In this document: positions 1-5,034 of the stretch, in pieces
Position numbering within the stretch: the stretch's first letter is position 1
Layout of the letters: each line of letters begins with the position of its first letter
Source: Vicinamibacteria bacterium
Lineage (GTDB): Bacteria; Acidobacteriota; Vicinamibacteria; Vicinamibacterales; 2-12-FULL-66-21
Assembly (NCBI GenBank): GCA_025937075.1
Contig: JAICSD010000262.1
Location: 1 to 6,499 of the forward strand
Length of the DNA: 6,499 nt
Direction of reading: 5' to 3'
The notes under the pieces: model-generated
Database searches by the model: none
Seen by the model: only the letters and a program-made list of their open reading frames with translations
What the model was told of the DNA's origin: nothing
Made by a program: the position numbers and the translations under genes

Positions 1-81
1 CTGCGGCGCGGCCGACGCGTGGAGCATGAACGCGAGCGCCAGCGCCGAGAGCGCCGCCGCCATTCTCGAATGAACTCTCAT
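1..81 (-). CDS. Partial exported protein of unknown function (N-terminus only)
   Basis: Only the first 27 codons lie in the window; the gene continues past the left edge. The ATG at 81-79 is preceded by GGAGG at 95-91 with a 9-nt spacing, which favours it over the in-frame ATG at 63-61. The peptide starts MRVHSRM and continues with a hydrophobic Ala/Leu stretch ending in HASAAPQ. This looks like a Sec signal peptide: a basic n-region, a hydrophobic core and a small-residue cleavage site near ASA. The mature part is not visible, so no function can be given. It is the last gene of the leftward block, 93 bp after the membrane-protein gene. It may have its own promoter, since an AT-rich pocket precedes it. 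Confidence 0.6.
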   Translation of the reverse strand, partial: MRVHSRMAAALSALALAFMLHASAAPQ

Positions 82-90
82 GAAGCCAAA

Positions 91-137
91 CCTCCACAAG
101 GGGACCGTATCGTATGATTACGCTCGGCGGCGTGCAG
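91..137 (-). promoter_or_regulatory. Possible promoter and RBS for the exported protein gene
   Basis: The gap 82-174 contains an AT-rich pocket (108-120) in otherwise GC-rich DNA. On the minus strand it offers TACGAT (114-109) as a -10-like hexamer, with a weak CTGCAC (137-132) 17 bp upstream as a -35. The likely transcription start would fall near 102, just before the GGAGG ribosome-binding site at 95-91. The RBS is convincing; the promoter is only a guess from spacing and composition. Confidence 0.25.
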
Positions 138-174
138 GCGCTTACCCGCCCCGAGGAGATCTCGACCCAGCGAC

Positions 175-534
175 CTACCCGAGGCGCTCGACGCGGACGA
201 GGATGCCGCCGATCCATGCCGCCGGGGCCATGAACAGCAGTGCCGACGCCTGCGACCAGCTCGATGCCGACCGGCTGGCCAGCAGCGAGACGACAGCACC
301 CAGGGCGATGAGCAGCGCGAGGACGGCGGCGTGCGTCCCGGGACGCCGTGCCGCGACGCGCGCGGTCAGCCATCCGGCCACGAGCGCGAAGACCACCCCC
401 CAGACGACGTTGCCGATTTTGAAGCCGGCGGAGGTGGGCGCGTGCGGATCGACGCCGGAGAGTTGGAACAGCATCACCGCGGATGCCGCGAAGACGAAAT
501 AGCCCGCCGCTACTGCCGCGACGCTACGAAGCAA
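175..534 (-). CDS. Small four-helix integral membrane protein, unknown function
   Basis: I do not recognise a family. From the TTG at 534-532 the protein is 119 residues and almost all hydrophobic. It has four likely membrane helices: about residues 4-25, 43-61, 68-87 and 96-113. A polar loop (SGVDPHAPTSAGFKIGN, about 26-42) and short Arg-rich turns (ARRPG near 62-66) separate them, and the protein ends VRVERLG. The frame stays open upstream to a TTG at 561-559, but that codon lies inside a palindrome just after the preceding stop. The TTG at 534 has GGGAG (545-541) six nt upstream and is preferred; the TTG at 540 is a weaker option. No ATG start fits. It sits about 40 bp after the DUF1330 gene in the same orientation, and codon use is G/C-ending like its neighbours. 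Gene reality is fairly sure; function is unknown. Confidence 0.7.
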   Translation of the reverse strand: MLRSVAAVAAGYFVFAASAVMLFQLSGVDPHAPTSAGFKIGNVVWGVVFALVAGWLTARVAARRPGTHAAVLALLIALGAVVSLLASRSASSWSQASALLFMAPAAWIGGILVRVERLG

Positions 535-545
535 AATCAACTCCC

Positions 546-573
546 AACGCGCAACGCGCAACTGAAGTTGCGC
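546..573. repeat. REP-like palindrome with adjoining 7-bp tandem repeat
   Basis: Directly after the DUF1330 stop codon (576-574) lies a perfect inverted repeat: gcgcaac (556-562), loop tgaa, gttgcgc (567-573). The left arm merges into a tandem repeat of aacgcgc (546-552, 553-559, then aac at 560-562). In RNA from the minus strand this gives a 7-bp GC-rich hairpin with a four-base loop. No T-tract follows, so it is not a classical intrinsic terminator. It may be a dispersed REP-type element, or a hairpin that stabilises the upstream message or lowers readthrough. A genome-wide copy count would decide. Confidence 0.5.
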
Positions 574-867
574 CTACGAATCGATCCCGTCCGCGACGAT
601 CATCTGCGTCTTTGACGTCGCCTGCCGGATCGCCTTGGCAGGTGCGTACTCCTCACACGCCCACCACGCCTTCGCGCGCTCCATGCTCGGAAACTCGAGC
701 AGCACGAAGCGCCCGGGATTCCAGTCTCCTTCGAGCGTCTCGGTCCGGCCGCCGCGCACGAGGAACCGGCCGCCGTACTTGGCGAGCGTCGGCGTCACCA
801 GCCGCTTGTAGTCCTCGTAGCGGACGGGATCGACAATCGCTACCTGCACCACGAGATACGCAGGCAT
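574..867 (-). CDS. DUF1330 family protein
   Basis: This 97-residue protein matches the compact DUF1330 fold, a dimeric ferredoxin-like alpha/beta barrel. Recognisable family features in order are MPAYLVVQVAIVDP (residues 1-14), the YxxYKRLVTPTLAKYGGRFLVRGG segment (17-40), LEGDWNPGRFVLLEFPSME (45-63), and an AWWxCEEYAPAKAIR segment (67-81) ending near VADGI. The length is typical of the family, and no truncation is seen. The biochemical role of the family is not established; it resembles small heme- or ligand-binding dimeric alpha/beta barrels. The ATG at 867-865 lies one nt after the TGA (871-869) of the peptidase gene. There is no strong separate Shine-Dalgarno site, so translation is probably coupled to the upstream gene. 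A palindrome follows its stop. Confidence 0.9.
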   Translation of the reverse strand: MPAYLVVQVAIVDPVRYEDYKRLVTPTLAKYGGRFLVRGGRTETLEGDWNPGRFVLLEFPSMERAKAWWACEEYAPAKAIRQATSKTQMIVADGIDS

Positions 868-868
868 A

Positions 869-3055
869 TCAACGCACGCTCGCCGGCGCCGGCGCGGGCG
901 CCGACACTGCCGGGTGCAGCACGAGATTGTCGATGAAGAACTCCATCATGCGTTCCTGGTTCACGGCAGAGTGCCCCAGATCGGGCCCGACCTGCAGGTC
1001 GAAGCTCTTGCCTGCCGACTGCAGCGCCTTGATCAACTGCAGCGAGTTCGACGGGTGCACGTTGTTGTCCGCCGTGCCGTAATAGAGCAGCAGACGTCCG
1101 TTCAGCTTGTCCGCGTACGTGATCGCGGCGCCCGCTTCGTAGCCGTCCTTGTTCCCGTCCGGCGTCCACATGTAGCGCTCGGTGTAGATCGTGTCGTAAT
1201 TGCGCCAGTCGGTTGGCGGCGAGGAGGCTGATGCCGCCGCGAAGACGTCGGGGTGCCGCAGGAGCTCCATCACGGCGGTGTAGCCGCCATACGACGTCCC
1301 GTAGATGCCGACGCGATTGCGATCGAAGTACGGACGATTCCAGAGCGCCTTCACGCCTTCCGCCATGTCGTCCATCTCCACCTGCCCGAGTTTCAGGTAG
1401 ATCTCGTCGAGCACGCGCTTCCCCATTCCGGGCACGGCGCGCGAATCGAGGTCGATCACGAGGAACCCGTACTCGGTGTTCGCGTTGGGCAGCGTGAAAC
1501 GCTCGCTTGCCGTGTTGCTGGCAGACGCCGGCCCGCCGTAGACGGTCACGAGCGCCGGGTACTTCTTCGATGGATCGAAATCGGATGGGAAGTGAATCAG
1601 GCCGTACAGCCGGGTCCTGCCGTCCGCGGCCAGGTAGCTGAACATCTCGAGCTTCTTCAGTCCGAGCGCGTCGAACTTCGTCAGATCGCTCGTCGCGAGC
1701 TCCGCGATCACCTTCCCGCCGGCGTCGACGAGCGTTGTCCGTGGCGCGACGTCGTGCGCCTGCGCGACGTCGACGAAGTACCGCGCGTCGGGCGCCATGT
1801 TGATCGTGTGGTTCAGGGCGGGATCGGTCAGCCGCGTCTCCGCCTTGCCGTCCAGCCCCACGCGATGGAGCTGCAGCTTCATGAAGTTGTCGCCGTCGCG
1901 AGCGGTGTAGAAGAGCAGGTTGTCCGTTTCGTCGATCGCAACGACGCTGTCGGCTTCGTAGCCTGAGGCAGCGGTCAGCGCCGCGACGAGCGAACCGGAG
2001 AGATCGTAAAGGTAGAAGTTCTTCCAGCCGGTCCGCTCGGAGCTCCAGATGAACCGCCGGCCGTCCTTCAGAAAGCGCCGCTCGGGCGTGTTCTCGATCC
2101 AGCCTGTCGGCCACTCCTCGTGAATCACGGTCCGGCACTTCCCCGTGGACGGACTGCACGCCGCCATCTCGAGGATGTTCTGACGTCGGTTCGTCCGGTT
2201 CAGAAGGATCTCGCGGCCATCCGCCGACCACTCGATGTCGTAGACGTAATGACCGACCGTCGCATCTTCGAACGGCTTGCCGTCCCTGACGTCGATCTGC
2301 GTGCTCTTGTGCGACTCGACGTCGTACACGAACAGATCCACGACGGGGTTCGGTTTGCCCGCCTTCGGATAGGCTTCGACGTCCAGCGTGTCCTGCACCT
2401 CCGTCTGATTCATCTGCAGGTAGTAATCGGGGACCTGTTTTTCGTCGAAGCGGTAGTACGCCAGCATGCGGCTATCCGGAGACCACCACATCGCGGTCCG
2501 CTGGTTGAGCTCTTCGCCGTACACCCAGCTCGCGGTTCCGAACTTGATGCGATCCTTTTCGCTCCCTTCGGTCGTGATCGCGATCGCATTCGATCCGTCA
2601 GCGCCGCTCAACCAGAGGTTGCGGTCTTTGTAGAACGCCTCGAGCCTGGCGTCGGGTGATTCCGCCGAATCGAACTGGCGTCCGCGCGCGGGCTGCTGCC
2701 CGCCGCGCCCGCGCTGACCCGACTGGCCACGGCGTGAGCGGCCCTGCGCCGGTTCGCCCGTCCCCTCGGGCGCATCTCCGATGACGGTGGCCTTCCGCGA
2801 CGCCACATCGAACCGATACCGCTTGCCGCCGCGCGCGTACTCGAACGAGGAGCTGTCGTCCGCCCACGTGACCACGAGGGAGCCGAAGCTGGCGGCGAGC
2901 CCCCGCGTCTCGTGCGCCATCTTTTCGAACTGGTCGTACCCCGGCATCAGCTTCAGCCGGTCCTGCGCGGTCGCACCGATCTGCGAGGTGGCGAGCGCGG
3001 CACCAAGCGCGACTCCGAACCGAATGGACGCGACGCGCGAGGACCGGAACATCAT
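869..3055 (-). CDS. Periplasmic dipeptidyl-peptidase IV-type serine peptidase (family S9B)
   Basis: Probable secreted exopeptidase removing N-terminal dipeptides (Xaa-Pro or similar) during protein scavenging. Numbering is from the ATG at 3055 (728 residues, usual for DPP IV). A signal peptide spans 1-30 with likely cleavage after ATA. An eight-bladed beta-propeller region (about 35-480) contains WVYGEEL; its Glu181-Glu182 correspond to the DPP IV double-Glu motif that binds the substrate amino terminus. It is followed by the family block WWSPDSRMLAYYRFDE. The C-terminal alpha/beta hydrolase domain (about 485-710) has VYGGP (Tyr506, oxyanion), nucleophile Ser588 in GTSYGG, Asp663 in YGTADNNVH and His695 in DLGHS. 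The triad is complete. An Arg/Gly/Gln-rich insertion occupies about 99-127. In-frame starts also exist at GTG 3061 and ATG 3052; GGGAG (3070-3066) lies 10 nt from 3055 and only 4 from the GTG. It is the second gene of the DinB-led block. Confidence 0.93.
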   Translation of the reverse strand: MMFRSSRVASIRFGVALGAALATSQIGATAQDRLKLMPGYDQFEKMAHETRGLAASFGSLVVTWADDSSSFEYARGGKRYRFDVASRKATVIGDAPEGTGEPAQGRSRRGQSGQRGRGGQQPARGRQFDSAESPDARLEAFYKDRNLWLSGADGSNAIAITTEGSEKDRIKFGTASWVYGEELNQRTAMWWSPDSRMLAYYRFDEKQVPDYYLQMNQTEVQDTLDVEAYPKAGKPNPVVDLFVYDVESHKSTQIDVRDGKPFEDATVGHYVYDIEWSADGREILLNRTNRRQNILEMAACSPSTGKCRTVIHEEWPTGWIENTPERRFLKDGRRFIWSSERTGWKNFYLYDLSGSLVAALTAASGYEADSVVAIDETDNLLFYTARDGDNFMKLQLHRVGLDGKAETRLTDPALNHTINMAPDARYFVDVAQAHDVAPRTTLVDAGGKVIAELATSDLTKFDALGLKKLEMFSYLAADGRTRLYGLIHFPSDFDPSKKYPALVTVYGGPASASNTASERFTLPNANTEYGFLVIDLDSRAVPGMGKRVLDEIYLKLGQVEMDDMAEGVKALWNRPYFDRNRVGIYGTSYGGYTAVMELLRHPDVFAAASASSPPTDWRNYDTIYTERYMWTPDGNKDGYEAGAAITYADKLNGRLLLYYGTADNNVHPSNSLQLIKALQSAGKSFDLQVGPDLGHSAVNQERMMEFFIDNLVLHPAVSAPAPAPASVR
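2675..2761 (-). other. Arg/Gly/Gln-rich low-complexity insertion in the peptidase propeller
   Basis: This segment encodes about 29 residues of the peptidase, rich in Gly, Arg, Gln and Ser with repeated RG and GQ pairs (for example RRGQSGQRGRGGQQ). It falls between the strand ending in GDAPEG and the segment SPDARLEAFYKDRNLWL. It is therefore likely a disordered surface loop of the propeller that bacterial and human DPP IV do not need for catalysis. The reading frame is intact on both sides, so this is an insertion and not a frameshift. Function unknown. Confidence 0.6.
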
Positions 3056-3075
3056 GTGCACGAGTCTCCCTGCAT
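3052..3075 (-). CDS. Possible 7-residue leader ORF coupled to the peptidase gene
   Basis: ATG at 3075-3073 opens a tiny frame encoding MQGDSCT and stops at TGA 3054-3052. The stop shares ATGA with the peptidase start at 3055 and ends at the second ATG (3052-3050). A GGGAG sits at 3090-3086, 10 nt upstream, the same spacing as the peptidase's own GGGAG at 3070-3066. The arrangement comes directly from the tandem duplication described separately. It would deliver terminating ribosomes onto the peptidase start. The peptide shows no attenuation-type run of one amino acid, and it may be only a by-product of the duplication. Confidence 0.3.
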   Translation of the reverse strand: MQGDSCT

Positions 3076-3097
3076 GAGCACGAGTCTCCCTGGATGA
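3058..3097 (-). repeat. 20-bp tandem duplication containing the Shine-Dalgarno site
   Basis: Two adjacent copies, gcacgagtctccctgcatga (3058-3077) and gcacgagtctccctggatga (3078-3097), differ only at the sixteenth base (c at 3073, g at 3093). Each holds ctccc, which is GGGAG on the coding strand, so the peptidase gene has two identical ribosome-binding sites 20 nt apart. The near-identity suggests a recent slippage or duplication event. The copies fill most of the 51-nt gap between the DinB-like stop (3109-3107) and the peptidase ATG (3055). Confidence 0.9.
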
Positions 3098-3106
3098 TGC
3101 GTTGTC

Positions 3107-3646
3107 TCAGCGGGCGGACGCGGGCTGCGCGAAGCGTGCCTGGCGCACGCGCGTGAGGTGCGGCACCTGGCCCATCAATCGCTGCATCAGCATGAGCTGA
3201 CCTCGATGGTGCATCTCGTGCTCCTTCGCGCTGAGCAGCATCTCGAACCGCGTCTTCTTCGATGGCTGCACGGGGGGCGCAAAGTTCACGATTTCAGCGA
3301 GCGCCTGTTCGTCAAGGGATTCGATGAACGCGGCGAAGCGCTCGCCCTCCTCACTGAGTGCGCGGACGACGTCGGCTTTGGTGGCGAGCGCCTGCTCGAG
3401 CTGCGCGGCCTGCTGCCGGCGCGCGCCAAAGAAGGCCCCGTCCAGCGACGAGATCTTCTGGCCGTGCACGTCGAGCTGCCACGCCGGGCTCACCGCCAAG
3501 TGCGCCAGCATCTCGCGGACGCTCATCACGTCGGGCGTGGTCCGGAAGCTGTACTTGTCCTCGGGAATCTCTTCCGCAATGGTCACCGTGTTCTTGCGAA
3601 CTGTGCGGAACCCCTCCGCCAGCTCTTTTGCCCCGTAATAGGTCAT
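3107..3646 (-). CDS. DinB family (four-helix bundle, putative metal-binding) protein
   Basis: This 179-residue protein has the DinB/YfiT-like pattern: an N-terminal helix (about 6-25), the EEIPEDKYSFRTTPDVMSV link (25-43), a helix with REMLAHLAVSP holding His49, and a C-terminal helix with KEHEMHHRGQL. There His143 and His147 are spaced HxxxH. These three His are the expected metal ligands of the superfamily, which includes thiol-transfer enzymes and many proteins of unknown activity, often stress related. The substrate cannot be told from sequence. The ATG at 3646-3644 is preceded by a strong GGAGG (3655-3651) at a short 4-nt spacing, and no other early Met exists. It appears to be the first gene of the leftward block, with the peptidase 51 nt downstream. 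Confidence 0.9.
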   Translation of the reverse strand: MTYYGAKELAEGFRTVRKNTVTIAEEIPEDKYSFRTTPDVMSVREMLAHLAVSPAWQLDVHGQKISSLDGAFFGARRQQAAQLEQALATKADVVRALSEEGERFAAFIESLDEQALAEIVNFAPPVQPSKKTRFEMLLSAKEHEMHHRGQLMLMQRLMGQVPHLTRVRQARFAQPASAR

Positions 3647-3650
3647 GGCA

Positions 3651-3679
3651 CCTCCGATAGGAATTGATCAATCAGTGTA
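3651..3679 (-). promoter_or_regulatory. Putative promoter/operator and RBS of the DinB-led operon
   Basis: Upstream of the DinB-like gene the minus strand has TACACT (3679-3674), a fair -10 hexamer but with no recognisable -35 in GC-rich DNA. Just after it is a perfect 10-bp palindrome ATTGATCAAT (3672-3663) covering the expected transcription start, then GGAGG at 3655-3651. The position of the palindrome is what one expects of a repressor operator, but its short length and AT content could also be chance. Confidence 0.3.
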
Positions 3680-3742
3680 CCCGAACGCCGCGGCCTCGCG
3701 GGTCCCGCCGGCGACGGCTGAGCGGCCCTCGGCGGCTTTGGA

Positions 3743-3760
3743 TAGAATTCGCCTTAGGAG
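3743..3760 (+). promoter_or_regulatory. Putative -10 element and RBS of the cfa-like operon
   Basis: TAGAAT at 3743-3748 matches five of six bases of the -10 consensus and stands out in GC-rich DNA. AGGAG at 3756-3760 lies 8 nt before the ATG at 3769 and fixes that start. No good -35 is visible; CTGA at 3718-3721 is a poor candidate. If TAGAAT is used, transcription would start near 3755 and leave a very short leader that begins almost at the Shine-Dalgarno site. The RBS is convincing, the promoter moderate. Confidence 0.4.
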
Positions 3761-3768
3761 ACTGAGTC

Positions 3769-5034
3769 ATGCGCGACGCGCTTTCGGTCCGGGGTGGCTC
3801 GCGGTGGGAGGGCGACGCCGGAACAGCGCCAACCATCAGGGATCGGGTGACCGCCGTGGACTGGTGGCTGGCCTGCCGCTTTCAGCGTTTCCTCGCCCCC
3901 GGCCGCGTGCGGCTCGAGTTGTGGAACGGATCGTCGCCGTGGACGTCCGAGGAACCTCCGATCGGCGATCTCGTGGCGCGGGACCGCGGCGCACTGCTCA
4001 AGCTGCTGTTCCACCCGGCCCTGCAGTTCGGCGAGTTGTACTCGGAAGGCCGCGTCGCGATCCAGGGGCCGCTCGAACGCGTCATGGAGGCGGCCAATCA
4101 TCTGACGGACACCGACCGCCTCACGCTGCGCGAGTGGTTCGCGCTGAAATTTCCTCCGGCGAACAGCCTGCGCCGCGCGCGCCGCAATATCCATCATCAC
4201 TACGATCTCGGCAACGACTTCTACCAGCTCTGGCTCGATCGCGAGCTCGTCTACACGTGCGCGCTGTTTCCGACCGCCGATGCGACGCTCGAAGAGGCGC
4301 AGATCGCGAAGCTCGATCTCGTCTGCCGGAAGCTGCAGCTACGGCCCGGCGAAACCGTCATCGAGGCGGGCTGCGGCTGGGGCGCGCTGGCGCTCCATAT
4401 GGCCCGCGCCTACGGCGTTCGCGTCAAGGCGTTCAACATCTCACGGGAGCAGATCTGCTATGCGCGCGAGCGCGCGGAGCGCGAGCACCTGGCGGATCGC
4501 GTCGACTTCATCGAAGACGATTACCGCCGCGTCAAGGGACGCTTTGACGTCTTCGTCTCGGTCGGCATGCTCGAGCACGTCGGGCTGAAGCACTTCGATT
4601 CGCTCGCGGCCGTCATTCGCCAGGTGCTCGATCCGGCAAGAGGCCGCGGGCTGCTCCACTTCATTGGGCGCGACCGTCCGCGTCCGTTGAATGCGTGGAT
4701 CGAGCGGCGGATCTTCCCGGGCGGGTATCCGCCGACCGTTGGCGAAGTGCTGCAGCACGTGCTCGAGCCGGCCCGGCAGTCGATGCACCACGTCGAGAAC
4801 CTGCGCCTGCACTACGCGCGGACGTGCGCGCACTGGCGGATGCGCTTCGAAGCCGCAGAATCGCAGGTCCGCGGTCGATTCGGCGAGGCCTTCTTCCGCG
4901 CGTGGGACCTCTACCTTGCCGCATCGGAGGGGGCGTTCGCGGCCGGCACGCTGCAGCTCTTTCAGATCGTCTTCGCGCCGTCCGGCGCCGCGCCGCTTTT
5001 TGCCGCGCAGCCGTTCCCCGAGCGCCAGCGGTGA
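3769..5034 (+). CDS. cfa: Cyclopropane-fatty-acyl-phospholipid synthase family SAM methyltransferase
   Basis: A 421-residue Cfa-like enzyme that would transfer a methylene or methyl group from S-adenosylmethionine to the double bond of unsaturated acyl chains in membrane phospholipids, acting at the inner face of the membrane. A lipid-binding N-terminal domain (about 25-130) is followed by IHHHYDLGNDFYQLWLD (141-157), YTCALF (Cys174), SAM motif I EAGCGWG (199-205), NISREQ (223-228), SVGMLEHVG (264-272), LLHFIG (295-300), IFPGGYPP (315-322) and a helical C-terminus. Residues equivalent to the E. coli bicarbonate-site set (Cys139, Glu239, His266, Ile268, Tyr317) appear as Cys174, Glu269, His297, Ile299 and Tyr349, so catalysis should be intact. 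The N-terminus carries about 30 extra residues of unclear role. The start is set by AGGAG 8 nt upstream. It overlaps the next gene by four bases, so a methylated rather than cyclopropanated product is also possible. Confidence 0.92.
   Translation: MRDALSVRGGSRWEGDAGTAPTIRDRVTAVDWWLACRFQRFLAPGRVRLELWNGSSPWTSEEPPIGDLVARDRGALLKLLFHPALQFGELYSEGRVAIQGPLERVMEAANHLTDTDRLTLREWFALKFPPANSLRRARRNIHHHYDLGNDFYQLWLDRELVYTCALFPTADATLEEAQIAKLDLVCRKLQLRPGETVIEAGCGWGALALHMARAYGVRVKAFNISREQICYARERAEREHLADRVDFIEDDYRRVKGRFDVFVSVGMLEHVGLKHFDSLAAVIRQVLDPARGRGLLHFIGRDRPRPLNAWIERRIFPGGYPPTVGEVLQHVLEPARQSMHHVENLRLHYARTCAHWRMRFEAAESQVRGRFGEAFFRAWDLYLAASEGAFAAGTLQLFQIVFAPSGAAPLFAAQPFPERQR

Noticed and set aside
156..163. 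Palindrome gagatctc in the gap before the exported protein gene
   Set aside because: Eight bases only, far from the likely promoter, with no second copy nearby.
80..502. Open frame of 140 codons on the plus strand
   Set aside because: It lies opposite the membrane-protein gene and the upstream gap; its composition (many Thr, Arg, Pro, Ser) looks like antisense of GC-rich coding DNA, with no recognisable motif.
535..573. Intrinsic terminator between the DUF1330 and membrane-protein genes
   Set aside because: The hairpin is good, but no run of T follows on the minus strand, so it was listed as a repeat instead.
840..2231. Long 463-codon minus-strand frame inside the peptidase gene
   Set aside because: Its translation is extremely Arg-rich without domains, and it shadows the clearly conserved S9B peptidase in another frame.
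3056..3109. DinB-like gene and peptidase in the same frame, separated by one TGA and no further stop
   Set aside because: A readthrough fusion is possible on paper, but the peptidase has its own RBS, start and signal peptide, which would be buried in a fusion. A one-in-three frame match is expected by chance.
4695..5030. Upstream in-frame extension of the flavoprotein (112 codons)
   Set aside because: The extension overlaps conserved Cfa sequence and is Arg/Ala-rich; the Rossmann motif begins right after the GTG at 5031, which forms a GTGA overlap.
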